Shown: piece by piece, positions 1 through 12,300 of the stretch
Layout of the letters: each line of letters starts with the position of its first letter
Numbering within the stretch: the first letter of the stretch is position 1
Assembly (NCBI GenBank): GCA_028565635.1
Contig: JAOXYB010033196.1
Span: 1-14,289 of the forward strand
Source: Phoronis ovalis
Taxonomy: Eukaryota; Phoronida; Phoronidae
Reading direction: 5' to 3'
DNA length: 14,289 nucleotides
Program-made: the position numbers and the translations under genes
The notes under the pieces: generated by a model
Told to the model about the DNA's origin: nothing
Database searches by the model: none
Seen by the model: only the letters and a program-made list of their open reading frames with translations

Positions 1-140
1 CATTTAAAAGTAACTTTTGTTGTCTGTAAGCCCCAGAAATGTTTACTTTCTTCCATGGTTACTAGGCGATGAATGGCTTGGTTGCACACGCGAATGATCA
101 CACATCTATTATTTACTTAGCTTTACTTTTTGCTGCAGAG
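1..140 (+). other. 3' end of an intron entering from the left
   Basis: No open frame fits here. The stretch ends in a pyrimidine-rich tract followed by tandem AG dinucleotides at 137-138 and 139-140, and so reads as the acceptor end of an intron. The exon for the first third of module U1, which in U2 corresponds to 3583-3723, should lie to the left of the window. Confidence 0.6.
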
Positions 141-301
141 ATGGTTGGGCTGCTGATCCATCAAAGGACTCCAAACCTTCTCTAGTTGTATCTATACTGT
201 CAGAAGATGTGCCTAAACTATTCAACTACAGCATTTCGACTAAAAACGTTGGAGCAATACAAATTAAGTGTTATCTTGCTGAAAAAGAAACATATTCCAA
301 T
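141..301 (+). CDS. Exon: middle of discoidin-like module U1
   Basis: The exon encodes GWAADPSKDSKPSLVVSI and onward, ending in KETYSN before a consensus GTAAGT donor. GW-x(8)-KPSLVVSI aligns with QW..VPNLVLDV in U3 and YW..QPSLNVEI in U4, the aromatic residue plus beta-strand core of a discoidin-like fold. I chose the AG at 139-140 because it gives phase-1 entry, as in the matching U2 exon at 4146; the AG at 137-138 would add two bases and give phase 2. Exit is phase 0, matching U2, U3 and U4. One extra Cys (IKCYLAE) is not seen in the other modules and may be free or pair outside the domain. The role is the central part of a putative ligand-binding beta-sandwich. Confidence 0.75.
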
Positions 302-3300
302 GTAAGTGTACAAGCTTTTTATTTATCATTAGCCCATAAAGTGTGTTTTAGTAGAAATCATTTTTAACATACAATACCTCTGTTTCATCGGAATGTGCTA
401 AATGACATTATGAAATTAGGAAAAAAAATTTGAAAGAGCAAGTCAAGTTTTCAATGAAACTGTTTTCTTGAAAAGAGACTGGGTCAATTTTTCTCTTACA
501 CAATTTTCCAATTCAAATTATGGTCCCAGTTACTATGGTCACCTCACCAGTATACTGTTTGCTATGTTTATGATTGTGTATCTATTGACTTCTGTTTAGA
601 CCTTTATAAAAAACCTTTGGTTGATTTTGTGCTGTTTGATGATACTTTATTCCCATTGCATGCTATTGAAAATCTGTACATTCATCATAGGAAATGCAAA
701 ATTTGTTGTTATTTTTTTTTTTTAATTCCAAAGTTACATAACAATTCATATTAGCCATTCACTGGGGGGGGGATTCTTTTCTTCCTCAATACCAAATACT
801 ATATTTGCAATACTGCAATCACTACATTGCAGTAGTTGTCATTGAGAAATTTAAGCACAATTGCATTGCTGCTCATTGTAATTTGCCGTGTGTTATCCAA
901 GAAACAATGAGGCTATTGCAGCAAAATATGGTGCAATGAAAGGGTTTACCTTAGGCTATGAAATAGGTGTAAAAAACACATAATTTTTCTTGAAAACTAA
1001 ATAGCTGATGATTCCTTACCTTTTGTTGCATGGTCTGCTTCCCAGTAGTGTGATATGAATCGGATGCCTGTATACTTGCTTTATATTGTTAGGGATTTGA
1101 CATTCCTATTGTTCCTGGCTCGTCAGCCATGCACATCAGTCTACCGTTTACAGAGGGTGGCTATGTTCAGGCTGATTCAGTGGAGTTTAGCTTTATTGCT
1201 AATGATGCAAGTTCTTTGGTAGAAGTTACAGATATAATGCTAATAGGGTGCTTCCATCCATTTGGTAAGAGTTACATCCATTACTTTCCTGCTGCTACAT
1301 TCAGTAGCTTTCTGGCAGTTAAACACTCAAATTAAAACACATTGTTTACAATGTATCTAATGCTTGACAGAGATTAAAGTGACTTCTTCCTTTATTTATT
1401 TCTTCCTGACAAGTTGCTTGTTGACTAAAATGGAACATAAGATGGCGCCAACGTCACTAATAAAAATGGCCAAATTCATTATAATGCCTCTGCTGCAAAG
1501 TTCAGTTTTATTTTAGCAACATCTAAATTTGCTGTTGGCAAATGCCCACACAACCTTAGCATTTAAAGTCTATAGAAGAACTCTGTTTTTAGATCTACCA
1601 TTTTTTGCATATTAAAAGATACTACTTTTGCCCTTGTGCAGAAATGTAGAAGCTACAGTTAAAAATGGTCCATCAATACATTAAATAAATATTTATGGCA
1701 AACCATCTAACAGGTTTTTTTACATTGTAGAGGGCGCAACCACTCCTCAGCCAACAACGACAACAGGTAAGCTTTTGGGTTTTGTATTCTTTGTTGCACT
1801 CCGAATGTTTCCTATTGCACAACATCTTATAGTTGTAAAAAATTGTGACATGTCTTTGTAATCAGGTATGATAAATTTCAAAACACTATGGTCAGTGCTA
1901 GTTATAACAAAGAAGTCCTACTACTTCAAATGAACAATGAATCCTGCACTGCATACTGCAGTTACCTGTAAAATTTGAAAGAGTGGCATGTTACATGTTA
2001 CATAATGTGATATCTACTATTGCAGCACCAACCACAACTAGCATGTCTGCACCAACAACAACTACAGCTGCTCCTACTACAACTACAGCTGCATCAACTA
2101 CAACTGCAGCTACACCTACACCTCCACCTACTACTACTAAGGGTATGAAGCAGTTTTTTTTTTTAATAAGTGTCTGCATGTACCTATGAAGTGAATTACT
2201 CTTGTTTCTTAGCCCACCATGGATGTTGTTTTGGAGGATCTTAAATTTCATCTCTGATTTTCACATGGAGCTATTACAAGATTTTCTTTCACATTTGGTG
2301 CTTATATGATACATGTAGGTGGTCATATTTGCTGTTTCCTTGATTAAACAAGTTTTGACTTTGTGGAGTCATAACAAGAGCATGATTCAATTTGTTATTT
2401 ATGTGGTTCAGTGATAAGGCATTATATGGAAAAATGCTGCACATAAAACAATTTTATAATTAGAAACAGTACTGTCAACTGGAAAATAACTGTAAGGATT
2501 TCGCTCATCATTATGAGCTAGTATGAGTAGTTTTATGATCCAGTCAATGTGACTTCACTGCAGTCATATTTTTTGTTTTCTCCGAAATTGTTACAGGATA
2601 ACAGGGCATCGATTTGCATTTTTTTTGTAAGTTTATAGGCCACTAGCATGAAAACATGATTGTATCCATATGGCCTACAAGCGGGCATATTTCTTGTTTG
2701 TTGATCGGATTAGTGTAACTTGCATTTCTGGAGTTGATACAAGAAAATGGCTATAGAAGGATTTCCTTCATAATTATTTGGAACATATACAAGGCACGTG
2801 ATGCATATCTAACAGTTTTGTTATGAACTTGCAGCCATATTTGTTATTTTGTTGATTAAAGTATTTTTGCCTGTTGGGTAGCATTTCAAGAAAAATGATA
2901 GATGGATTTTTTTTGGATCCAATCTGGTAGACAGTTTTCTTTCATATTTGGCAGAGTATGTATTTGAAGTACATAGAGGCAGGATGCATGATAAAAAAAA
3001 ATTGTGATCAGATCTAATGTGGCCAAATTGGCAATCTTATTTCTTGTTTGATTAGGCTAGTTTTGCTTTTCCAATCATTGTAAAAAATATGGTACATGGA
3101 TTTCTTTCACACTTTGTCGGAGATACAATGAGGACATGACGCGGGTAAATGCTATTAATTCCTTGGCTTTAGTTTTGTTGGCATATGCTATTTTGACAAG
3201 TGCTTCTACTGTTACACTGTCTGTTATTATAGCATGATAATTGGCTGTGTTCAACTGTAGGGTTTTGAATAACTCTGCATACTACTATTTGGAGGCTATT

Positions 3301-6300
3301 TCACAGCGTTGACTTGTTTGGTCTCACTCATATTTCACTATAAGTAGTTGTCCTACTTTCTTTGCATAGATTGTATATTGTAAAAGTTGAGAAACTCGAA
3401 AGCTTGAGGTTTTTAAATAACTATAACAGTCATGGTTTTGCATTTTATTCAGTTTGCCTGTTGGTGGTATCGGAGTTGTTTTTCAGAATCCTACAATGCA
3501 ATTTGTAGTGTTTTAAAGAATTGCCAGTAAAGTTTAATCAGTCTGCAGAACTTATTAAATGCTGTGTATCTTTATTTTTTAGGTAGCAGTACTACAACAC
3601 CACCATTTAATGGGAAGCCTTGTGATGGTAACGAGAAAAAAGTTAATTATTTCTCCATGGGCAGCATAACAATTTCTGCAAGTTCACAAAAGGAAGGCTT
3701 CTCTGCAGCAAATGCTTTAATGGGTATGAAATATATGATCTATTAATTATGCATTCAAAAGCTATGTATGCCCCATGTATACATAATTATATAAAAATAG
3801 GTTGATGTAACAACGATTTATACTAAGAATTGAAAAACAATCCCAATGCAATACATTTTTGTGTTACTATGTTACAAAAAGCTGGCCTTGTCACAAGTAA
3901 GATAGCTAACGACTATACAACAGAACTGCTTTTGAACTATCACATAACTACGCTCGACTCCACATGAAGCATATCAATAACAATATTTGCATGACACAAA
4001 GCTGCATTAATTCCATGTTGTGTGAATAAATCTCACAAAATGTATCTATTAGAAAGAAAAGATATATACATACCTTATAAAACTCTCAGAAATGTAGTTT
4101 TAATTTGTTGATGTTATTAAAATGTGGACTTTTCATATACTGTAGCTTCTGGCTCTCAGTATGAGGCTGGCCCTGAAGACTCTGAACCTGTCTTGACTGT
4201 GGATTTTAATGCAAAAGGCAAAGTGACATTCATATCTGTGTCTGTGTCCACTGTCAATGTGGCTACAATAGTTGCTGGAATACCAGATCAACTAGAATAC
4301 AAAGTAAGTTTTTGAATTCAATGTGTAATCCATCCTTCAATAAGTCCCAGATATCAGTCTCATGCTAATGTAAAAGCTGGTGCTTGGGCTGGGTTCATAC
4401 AGCAGATCTCTTGTTTCTGAATCGTACAACAATGCCACTAGTCCACAAGGCATATCTTTATTAGCCGAAGCTAACAGGAATCTGGTAAGTTAGAATGATC
4501 ACCTGATAAACTTCTGCCTCATGTTAAGACTGTTTATTCAGCTAATTAGTGATAAAAAGTGGATCAATTAATTTGAGGTAATTAGTAATTAAAGTAACTG
4601 TGAGAGTGGTGTTATATACTGTTATGTTATTCATTTGCTACATCAACTTAGTAGTATTACATGATTATTCTATTCACCCGGGCTATTGAAAATAAGCATT
4701 GAATGTTCATTCAAATATCGTGTGTCATTTTTGTACTAAAAGTTTCTTGTTTACAGCATCCAAAGTCTCGATTTAGAAAAATATTTTAAGGCATAATTTA
4801 GTACTTTTCCTGTTAAATAGCAGCAAAATAGATTTGAAATATTATAAGCATTCATTATTTTTCTACAGTAATCAAGGAAGGGAACTTAGTCTAACAGATA
4901 CACAAATTGTGCAAATTTTTGTTTTAATAAGACAGAGTAATGCAACTATGGAGAAGGTACACATTTCTTGATGAGGTTATATATTGGTAGCATTGCTATA
5001 CATAGTTGAACTGATAACTTGTAACAAGTAATCAATCTCATGCATGATTTGCATACTTTTTATATCATATTGTAGGAAGTCCCAGTCGAAGGATCAGAAA
5101 CTGTTATTCAATTTGGAGAGGGACCTGGGCTTGACAGTGATGACGGTATTATTACCCTGACATTCATTCCACCTTTGGAAACTGTTGTGCCTCCAAGAGT
5201 ATCAGATTTGGTGATTGTTGCTTGCTATGAACCTCTACCTACTACAACTGCTGAAGCTCCAACGACCACTGAGGCACCTACAACCACAGAGGCATCTACG
5301 ACCACCGAGGCACCAAAGACTACTACTGGTCTGGTTGATCACACGCCAGGTACTGGCTGTACTCCTGTAATGTTACTGTAGTCAAGCGTGCACAACTTTA
5401 TTATTATAAACCAGCTTGTATACTTTGTAATGACATAACTAATGGTAACCAATTTGTGCTGCACTGTCTTCACATAAGTTAACCCACTTTAACTTTTATA
5501 TACGACCTTCATCGTATATAAATGTTTTGAAAGTTACAAATTAAGTGAATCTTTACCTAGATTCAACATCATGGATGTTTTGCTGCTGGTTGGACTTTTA
5601 AAATATTTTCTTAAGATAACCTTTTTCTTTTTACTCAAGAAACAATTTGTGCCAAGAAAACAATTGATACCAACAATCAAGACGTAAGTGTGATACCCAG
5701 TTCTGGCGAAGATACAGCTAGTCTTGCTCTAGAAGGAACGAAGTCACAATGGCAACCTGCTGGAAGAATAGAAGATTCTGTTCCCAACTTGGTACTGGAT
5801 GTAAATGCTGTGGATGTTGTTAAATTCACTAAGGTCACAGTATATACGCAAGGAGTCCTAGAAATTACTGCTAGGGCCCCCGATAATTCAGCTGCTCCAA
5901 TGGTAAGTATAGCATATTACTTTTATTGTTACTATTATATGATATGATACATTATTGCCTGTTTTGTGATCTCAAATCACATTTTAATACATCATCTTAA
6001 ATAAATCAAAACATCAATTATTTTAGGTGGTGGTATTTTTTTTAAAAAGTTTTCATCTCATTTGAGATACATGTACATGTAGGCCAAAGTAGCAAGATGA
6101 ATAGCAAACTACATGGTATGTGGTAAAAACATTTATTATGCTGTGTAGAGTGATACATTGTAGCAGCATTGCAAGGCATTTTGATGTGTAGTGTGTTGTA
6201 GTTTTCTGTATAATTTTGGTGCAGATTTGATCTCTGTAGTTGTTTATGATAACTTGAGAGGTTTTATAGTTTACTATAATATTTCTAGGTTGCTGAAGTC

Positions 6301-9300
6301 TCAGAACAACCAACTGTTATAATATTTGAAGAAGGAATTGTAAGCAATTTGGGACAGATACAACTGTATTTTGAACGTATGCTTGATGAGGAAGTACCTA
6401 TAACTGTATTTGGATTGTCAGTTGAAGCTTGTTATCATCCAGGTATGTTGTTAAAGTAATATATAGAATTTAGGGCCTCTCAACAATGTAAACGATATTG
6501 AGGATTGCAGATATTTGAATTTTATAAATATTTTTTTTTTAAACTGTCTAATGACATAAGCAAAATCTCTCAAGGTGCACCTAGTCTGTACCTCAAGGTG
6601 CACCTAGTCTTAGCTTCAAGGTCGCTTTGTTGAAAAGTATGTCAAATAAATTTTTTGCCTCTGTAACCTCGAAATGGATCATTCAAAAGACAGCCATATT
6701 ATAATTATTAACCTTTGTTATAATTATATTAACTTAAAAAAATGCATAATTATAACAATGAAGTCCCACTATTTAAAAGGACTAAATACTGTTGTTTCCC
6801 TTAAATTTTATGACATTGGGATTTTTAATTTTAACGTTTTACATACTTTTTTATGCTGCTTCAGTGCCTGCAACAACTACAATGGCTACATCAACAACTA
6901 CAGCTGGACCTACTACAACTGCAGGTGGACCTACTACACCTGCAGGTGGACCTACTACAACTGCAGGTGGACCTACTACAACTACAGCTGGACCTACTAC
7001 AACTGCAGGTGGACCTACTACAACTGCAGGTGGACCAACTACAACTGCAGGTGGACCTACTACAACTGCAGGTGGACCTACTACAACTACAGCTGGACCT
7101 ACTACAACTGGACCTACTACAACTGCAGGTGGACCTACTACAACTGCAGGTGGACCTACTACAACTACAGGTGGACCTACTACAACTGCAGGTGGACCTA
7201 CTACAACTACAGCTGGACCTACTACAACTGCAGGTGGACCTACTACAACTGCAGGTGGGCCAACTACAAAAGGTGTGAAGCAGTGTTTTTTATAAAATAC
7301 TTGAAAAATTCATAACTTTTGAACAGGACATAATTTGTTTTATCGGAGCTATTTTGTTGGTATATAATTATGTAAAAAGCTAATTTGTGCAAAATTTCAA
7401 TTTTTTATATAGTGGGGTTTGTGATTAATATTTTTTGAAAATGAAGTAAATTCAAAAACACTATTTTCTACTTATCAGATTAGGAGAACGTCTTTCCATC
7501 TTTTGTCTTTGTAAACAAACTATATAAGTGTGACCACATCCTTAAATTTTCAGTTTTTGATAACCCAGTAGCTTTGCTAGATGTATAGCTACATTAATTG
7601 GTGAATTATGTGATAATTTGAATTCTTGCAAGCCCACTTGTTATATTTTGTGCAAAAAATAATTCCTAGCATTGTTAGGCATAAACTGGTCTATTTTGGT
7701 TTTATACTGCAACTCTGTTAAATAATCTGAAAATTCCACCAGTCTTGGTATAAATATATAGTATTAGGCAATTATTTTTATGAATGGTGTTCTGGTTTTT
7801 AACTCATAAGATATATTCATAGCTAACTGGTACTGGCTATAACATCTGATATGTGTATTGAACTAGTTACCTAAAGACAGAAACACACCTGATGCTTGTT
7901 AAAATATTTTAGGTACTAATCCAGTGCCAACAACCACAACTGCACAGACAACAACCACAACTGCTGCATCAACCACAGCAACACCAACTGTGTCTACAAC
8001 AGTAGTAACAGGGTCATCGAGTACTATCACTATCACACCGATAATGACTTCTACAACACCTGTTATAGAAACAACAACAAGTATTATTATTGAGACTACC
8101 ACTTCCCTGGGTTCCACAACTACACCTGGAAAGAGTAAGTATTTTACAAAAGTTTCAGCGGGAATGTTTGTGAAATCCTTAATCAGTATCATAATAGCCA
8201 ATTAATGTCACTCATATGCTGGCAGCACAGACAGGATTGTTTTTCTTTTCAATCAGATGACATTGTTTTATTGGGCAACTTGTACCCTGCATCTATTACC
8301 CTATCTCAGTAAACTTTTCACCCATATATATATAATTATATATATATATAATCAAGTCAAGTGACTTAATCCCACGTACAACTGATAATTTAAAGAATAT
8401 AGTCAGAACATTACATATAACATCACCACCTCACTCTGTTGTTTGCTATGCTGTGCATTTTGCTGCTCTCTGTGTAGTGCTTCCCTTTTCAATTCAAGTC
8501 TCTTTTTCCTTTTTTTGCAAGAATTCTATTTAAAGATATTGTTTAGTGAAGTTGTTGCTTCCTTTTGTTTGCCAAATCCAGTTCCATTTTTCTCACTATT
8601 TCTGGCTCAAGTTCAGCCATTTTACATACTCATCACACTCTTTTGTTATGAATAGCTGCACAGACTTGTTAGTGTAGCATATAGTACTGTAAACAGGATC
8701 TCACTGTCTTATAAGCTGTTCTCTTTCGTAACTTGTATATTATGGACACCTGATTTTATGGTATTATGAATTATGTGTGGATTATTTATCAATGCTGGCA
8801 GCACAGACAGGATTGTTTTTCTTTTCAATCAGTGCAGATGACATTGTGTTATTGGGCAACTTGTACCCTGCATCTATTACGCTATCTCAGTCTACCTCTT
8901 GCTGAACATCTTTCCGTCACAAACATTATTACATCTAAGACCTGCTGTGCATATGGTAAAAAGTGATTATAAACTTAGTTGTCTGATAATATGCCTTACC
9001 AATTTGTATATTATTAAGATTTTTTTTAATGGTAATGGAAGTGTCATGTAGAATAATATAAAAGTAATGTATGTCATTATTTGTAGTTTGTAATGAGACT
9101 GAGATTAATGCTGCTAACTGGCCCTCTGTGTCATTGTCTGCTAGTTCAGATCCCGCTGCATCGGTGGATGATGTATTGTATGGCACTGGAATAAACAAAT
9201 ACTGGTCACCAGCAACCAATGATGTGGTAAGATTTTCTAAATGTAAATGAAAAAATGAGATACCAATCAGCCTTTTTTAATATTTCCCAAATTGGACATT

Positions 9301-12300
9301 TGATATTGCTTTGCAACTTAAATTTCTTTCATGCTGTTTGTGCAGTTTATATAATATTTGAATGTTTCAGCAACCGTCACTGAATGTTGAAATCTTAGCC
9401 CAAGGCCAGGTTACCTTTACTGAGATACATCTCGATACAGTCTATGTGTCTAGCATTGTTCTGGAGTTCTATGATACCAGTGATGAGCTGTTTGATTCAA
9501 AGGTACTGTTAATCTATTAAGTTCAATTTGACACAGTCTGAGTGACATGTAAAATGAATACTGTAGTTAATGTTGAACGACCTCTATATATTATATGCCA
9601 GTTGTATTTTTTTTCTTGGAGTGGTATTAGCTATGTGTTCATGAAGGTTTTCTCAAGCTAATCTTTGAAACTATATTGTTTAGCTCTTTTGAAATAAAAC
9701 TGCATTTTAAATTAGCAGAGAGCAAAAGTTCAATAAAAATTAAAAGATACCAAGCAATGTAGAACAAGAGTATTGTGTTTTGTACTTGAAGAACTATAAC
9801 ATCGAGAATCCTGCAGAACCTACAAGAACCCAGATGAGATTTTTGCCATCTGGAATCACCAGTGAAACAGGAAAGGTTGTTATCTCATTTATTCGTGCCG
9901 GCAATACTGAACAGAACATCAAAGTGTCCAATATGGTGATCAAGGCTTGTTATGAACCAGTTACTACAACCATTGCTCCAACTACACAACCAACTACAGT
10001 GAGTGTCTTTCAATTCTGGTGCACTGTCTAAAACAAGGTCTTGTTAATTCCTAGTCATTATTCCTTATCACGGACTTGCACCCGATGCCATTTTAAATTA
10101 GCTTTTCTTTGTTTGGCAATAACAGCCTCAGTTTTTATCTCAATTTAAGCTGTCAGTGTATATCTTGAAACCTCTGTTTAATAGAGACAAGTTTTATTTT
10201 AGATATTATATATCTTTCACACACTCAGATGACCCCTCTGTATATGTCTCAATGTGAAGATTAAGACGTTTGGTTTCATGAACCATTGGTTTCAAAATAT
10301 AGCCCAGCAAGCTATGTGGACCAGTGTCAGCAGTACTAAAAAGAATTTTGGTTTTGACAGCTAAATTAACAGTTTAAATCAACGTCTTTCAATGTATCTT
10401 TAGCAGAAACAATGTTATAACGGTTTTTCCATGTTCAGTATAAATTTGTTGAATAGAATCCCAACAGTACCTGAATTTATCTGTTACAAGTAACTATGTA
10501 CTAGATTTTTCATGAAAGAAATGTGTGGAAGGAGGTATTTAAACAGAAAGCTGTAAAAATAAGGTAGAAAATATCTTTAAAATAATCTTCTGTTATTGCT
10601 CATGAATACTTGTTTGGATATTTAGACCGCTGTGACCTGTGGCCCTAAACAGATGTTATGTAATGATATGAGGACTTGCTCTACAAAGTGTGATGATGCC
10701 ATTGAGTGTAGCTCAGAGGAAGATGAAACTGGATGTGAATACACAAGTAAGCAAAATTTCAAGATAAAAATTGAAAGAAAAATAATATACTAAGTTTATT
10801 AATTTGTACTTAAGTTTACAACTGTACTATTGTGCAAATTAAGATAAAAAAGGTTATAAAATGTATTTGCCTGAAGTTAATTCTAAAAGTTATGAAGTTG
10901 GCTTTACATTTTTCCAGGTTAAAATTTAAAAATACTGTTAATGCACATACAATAATATATCAGAAGCTTCAAATTCATGTTATCAAGAAGTTTTTCTGAT
11001 ATAATATTTATTTAACTGGTTTTATTTTTGCATTTTCTTTTAGCCACTACTGTAGCCAGTAAGTATATTATATTTTCTAACACCACAGAGTTTGTTTCAG
11101 TTTATCAGCAGATAAAGTTAACATTGACAGCAGTGAAAAGTTAACATTCACAAAAGACTGTACATTGTCATTTTGTAAAATCATTCTTTATGTTGGACAA
11201 CATATTTATGTAATGTTAAGCACAGCTTGATCGACGATTGACTGACAAGACGGACAGTTGGCTAGATGGTTAATGGAACTTTTTTGGCAATACATTTTCC
11301 AGAGTTTTCTGGAACTATGCCCTGGGCGAACTATTGGAAAATGGTCCTTTTTTGGGTTCTTTCAGTTGCCAAAAGACCACTCCGGGGCATTCTTTCAGAA
11401 AGGGAACCAACTTTAGTTGTTATTGTAATATTATTTCTGCCCATATATCAGTGGGTTCTTTCCGAAAGAAGGCCCGGGGCATCCTTTAGGGAAGACGCAG
11501 TTACGGAAAACCCCGGTACAAAGATGCCATTGGAATCCCTGAACTACCCAGCTATATTTTCATCATATCCTGGAAATTACTTTGACAATTGAAACCTTTT
11601 GTTTCTGTTTATCAACCCATGGTATGCATTCTTGTAATATTTCTTGTTCCACTTAATAGGTTGAAAAAGAAAAAAATGTTATCCAGAAATCCAATTACTA
11701 ACAATTCTGTAAACAACATGTCATGTATAATATTTGGTTTAAATAGGGTTGTAACAAATGTAATACCACCTTACGGGAATTATGCTTTATGTAGTTTGAT
11801 TTTGATTTCATTGGCTTGGTTCTTCAGCTACCACTGTATGCCCATATAATGGGTTCCTTTGCTTATATGGTGTTTGCTTACCGGGACGCGTGCGGTGTGA
11901 TGGAAATTGTGACTGCGAAAATTGTGAGGATGAACAATTGTGCAGTAAGGATAAACATTTAAACAATTAATTAAAAAAAATTATCTAACTACTCTAACTT
12001 GATCAGTGCATGGTATTATTTGGTAACATTAATTTCTTTGATGTTTGTCCTGTATGTTTTTTGGTTGCCTCCATTAATAGCAAAATTTGTGTTTTGAAAT
12101 TTCAAAGAAATACACAGATCAGTATATATTTTTTTCAAGATCTTCCAATTGCCTTCTGTTGAACCATGTGATCCTATATGTTACATATGTCGGCTGTGCT
12201 TTCTGGTGTCATATGTAAATAATTTAGTTTCCTAGCCACTGCACAACCTGGTTGTGAATCCCCTCTCTTCTTGACTTCCTTCCTGGCTGTGACAAATTTG

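Larger units (their letters stand above)
6443..6864 (+). other. Intron (422 nt) with small repeats
   Basis: A phase-1 intron between U3 and the mucin repeat exon, with acceptor GCTGCTTCAG. It contains the 23-bp tandem repeat and the 13-bp inverted repeat listed separately. Open frames that enter the next exon from this intron are accidental, since they cross the acceptor. Confidence 0.7.
8135..9086 (+). other. Intron (952 nt) with a duplicated exon-like segment
   Basis: A phase-1 intron before module U4; donor GTAAGT, acceptor TTATTTGTAG. It contains two copies of a near-identical segment and an AT microsatellite, listed separately. The remaining sequence (about 8370-8790) is T-rich; one open frame there (8443-8655) is low-complexity Phe/Leu/Cys and is not supported. 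Confidence 0.7.

Noticed and set aside
811-834. 9-bp hairpin considered as a microRNA precursor
   Set aside because: The stem does not extend beyond nine pairs, far below a Drosha/Dicer-type precursor.
1129-1131. ATG as a possible translation start
   Set aside because: The frame continues upstream to a proper acceptor at 1092 and the upstream residues align with other modules, so it is an internal methionine.
1991-2251. Minus-strand Val/Ala-rich open frames opposite Thr-rich exons (also 7899-8201 and 13837-14238)
   Set aside because: They are mirror images of Thr, Ala and Pro codons (ACA/ACT read as TGT/AGT or GTx) and have no independent support.
4399-4484. Exon-like stretch in the U2 intron reading SRSLVSESYNNATSPQGISL then LAEANRNL before GTAAGT
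   Set aside because: The surrounding intron is phase 0 on both sides, but the open frame here needs phase-2 entry from either AG; phase-0 entry hits TGA almost at once. No clear match to the modules.
6674-7315. Two further long plus-strand frames across the minisatellite (Trp/Tyr-rich and Leu/Gln-rich)
   Set aside because: A stop-free 21-bp repeat keeps all frames open. These frames start inside the intron and do not match the splice phases or the other linkers.
8443-8655. Plus-strand open frame rich in Phe, Leu, Ser and Cys
   Set aside because: T-rich intronic sequence without domain, splice-phase fit or homology to the modules.
8766-8966. Open frame covering direct repeat copy 2
   Set aside because: The frame exists only because of the 5-bp insertion and reads differently from copy 1; the exon-relic frame is a different one.
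11266-11592. 108-residue frame ending in SSYPGNYFDN, faintly like the start of a CUB domain (SPxYPxxYPxN)
   Set aside because: The match is about ten residues, is followed at once by a stop, lacks the following C-x-W-x-I, and lies in a repeat-bearing intron block with no compatible splice sites.
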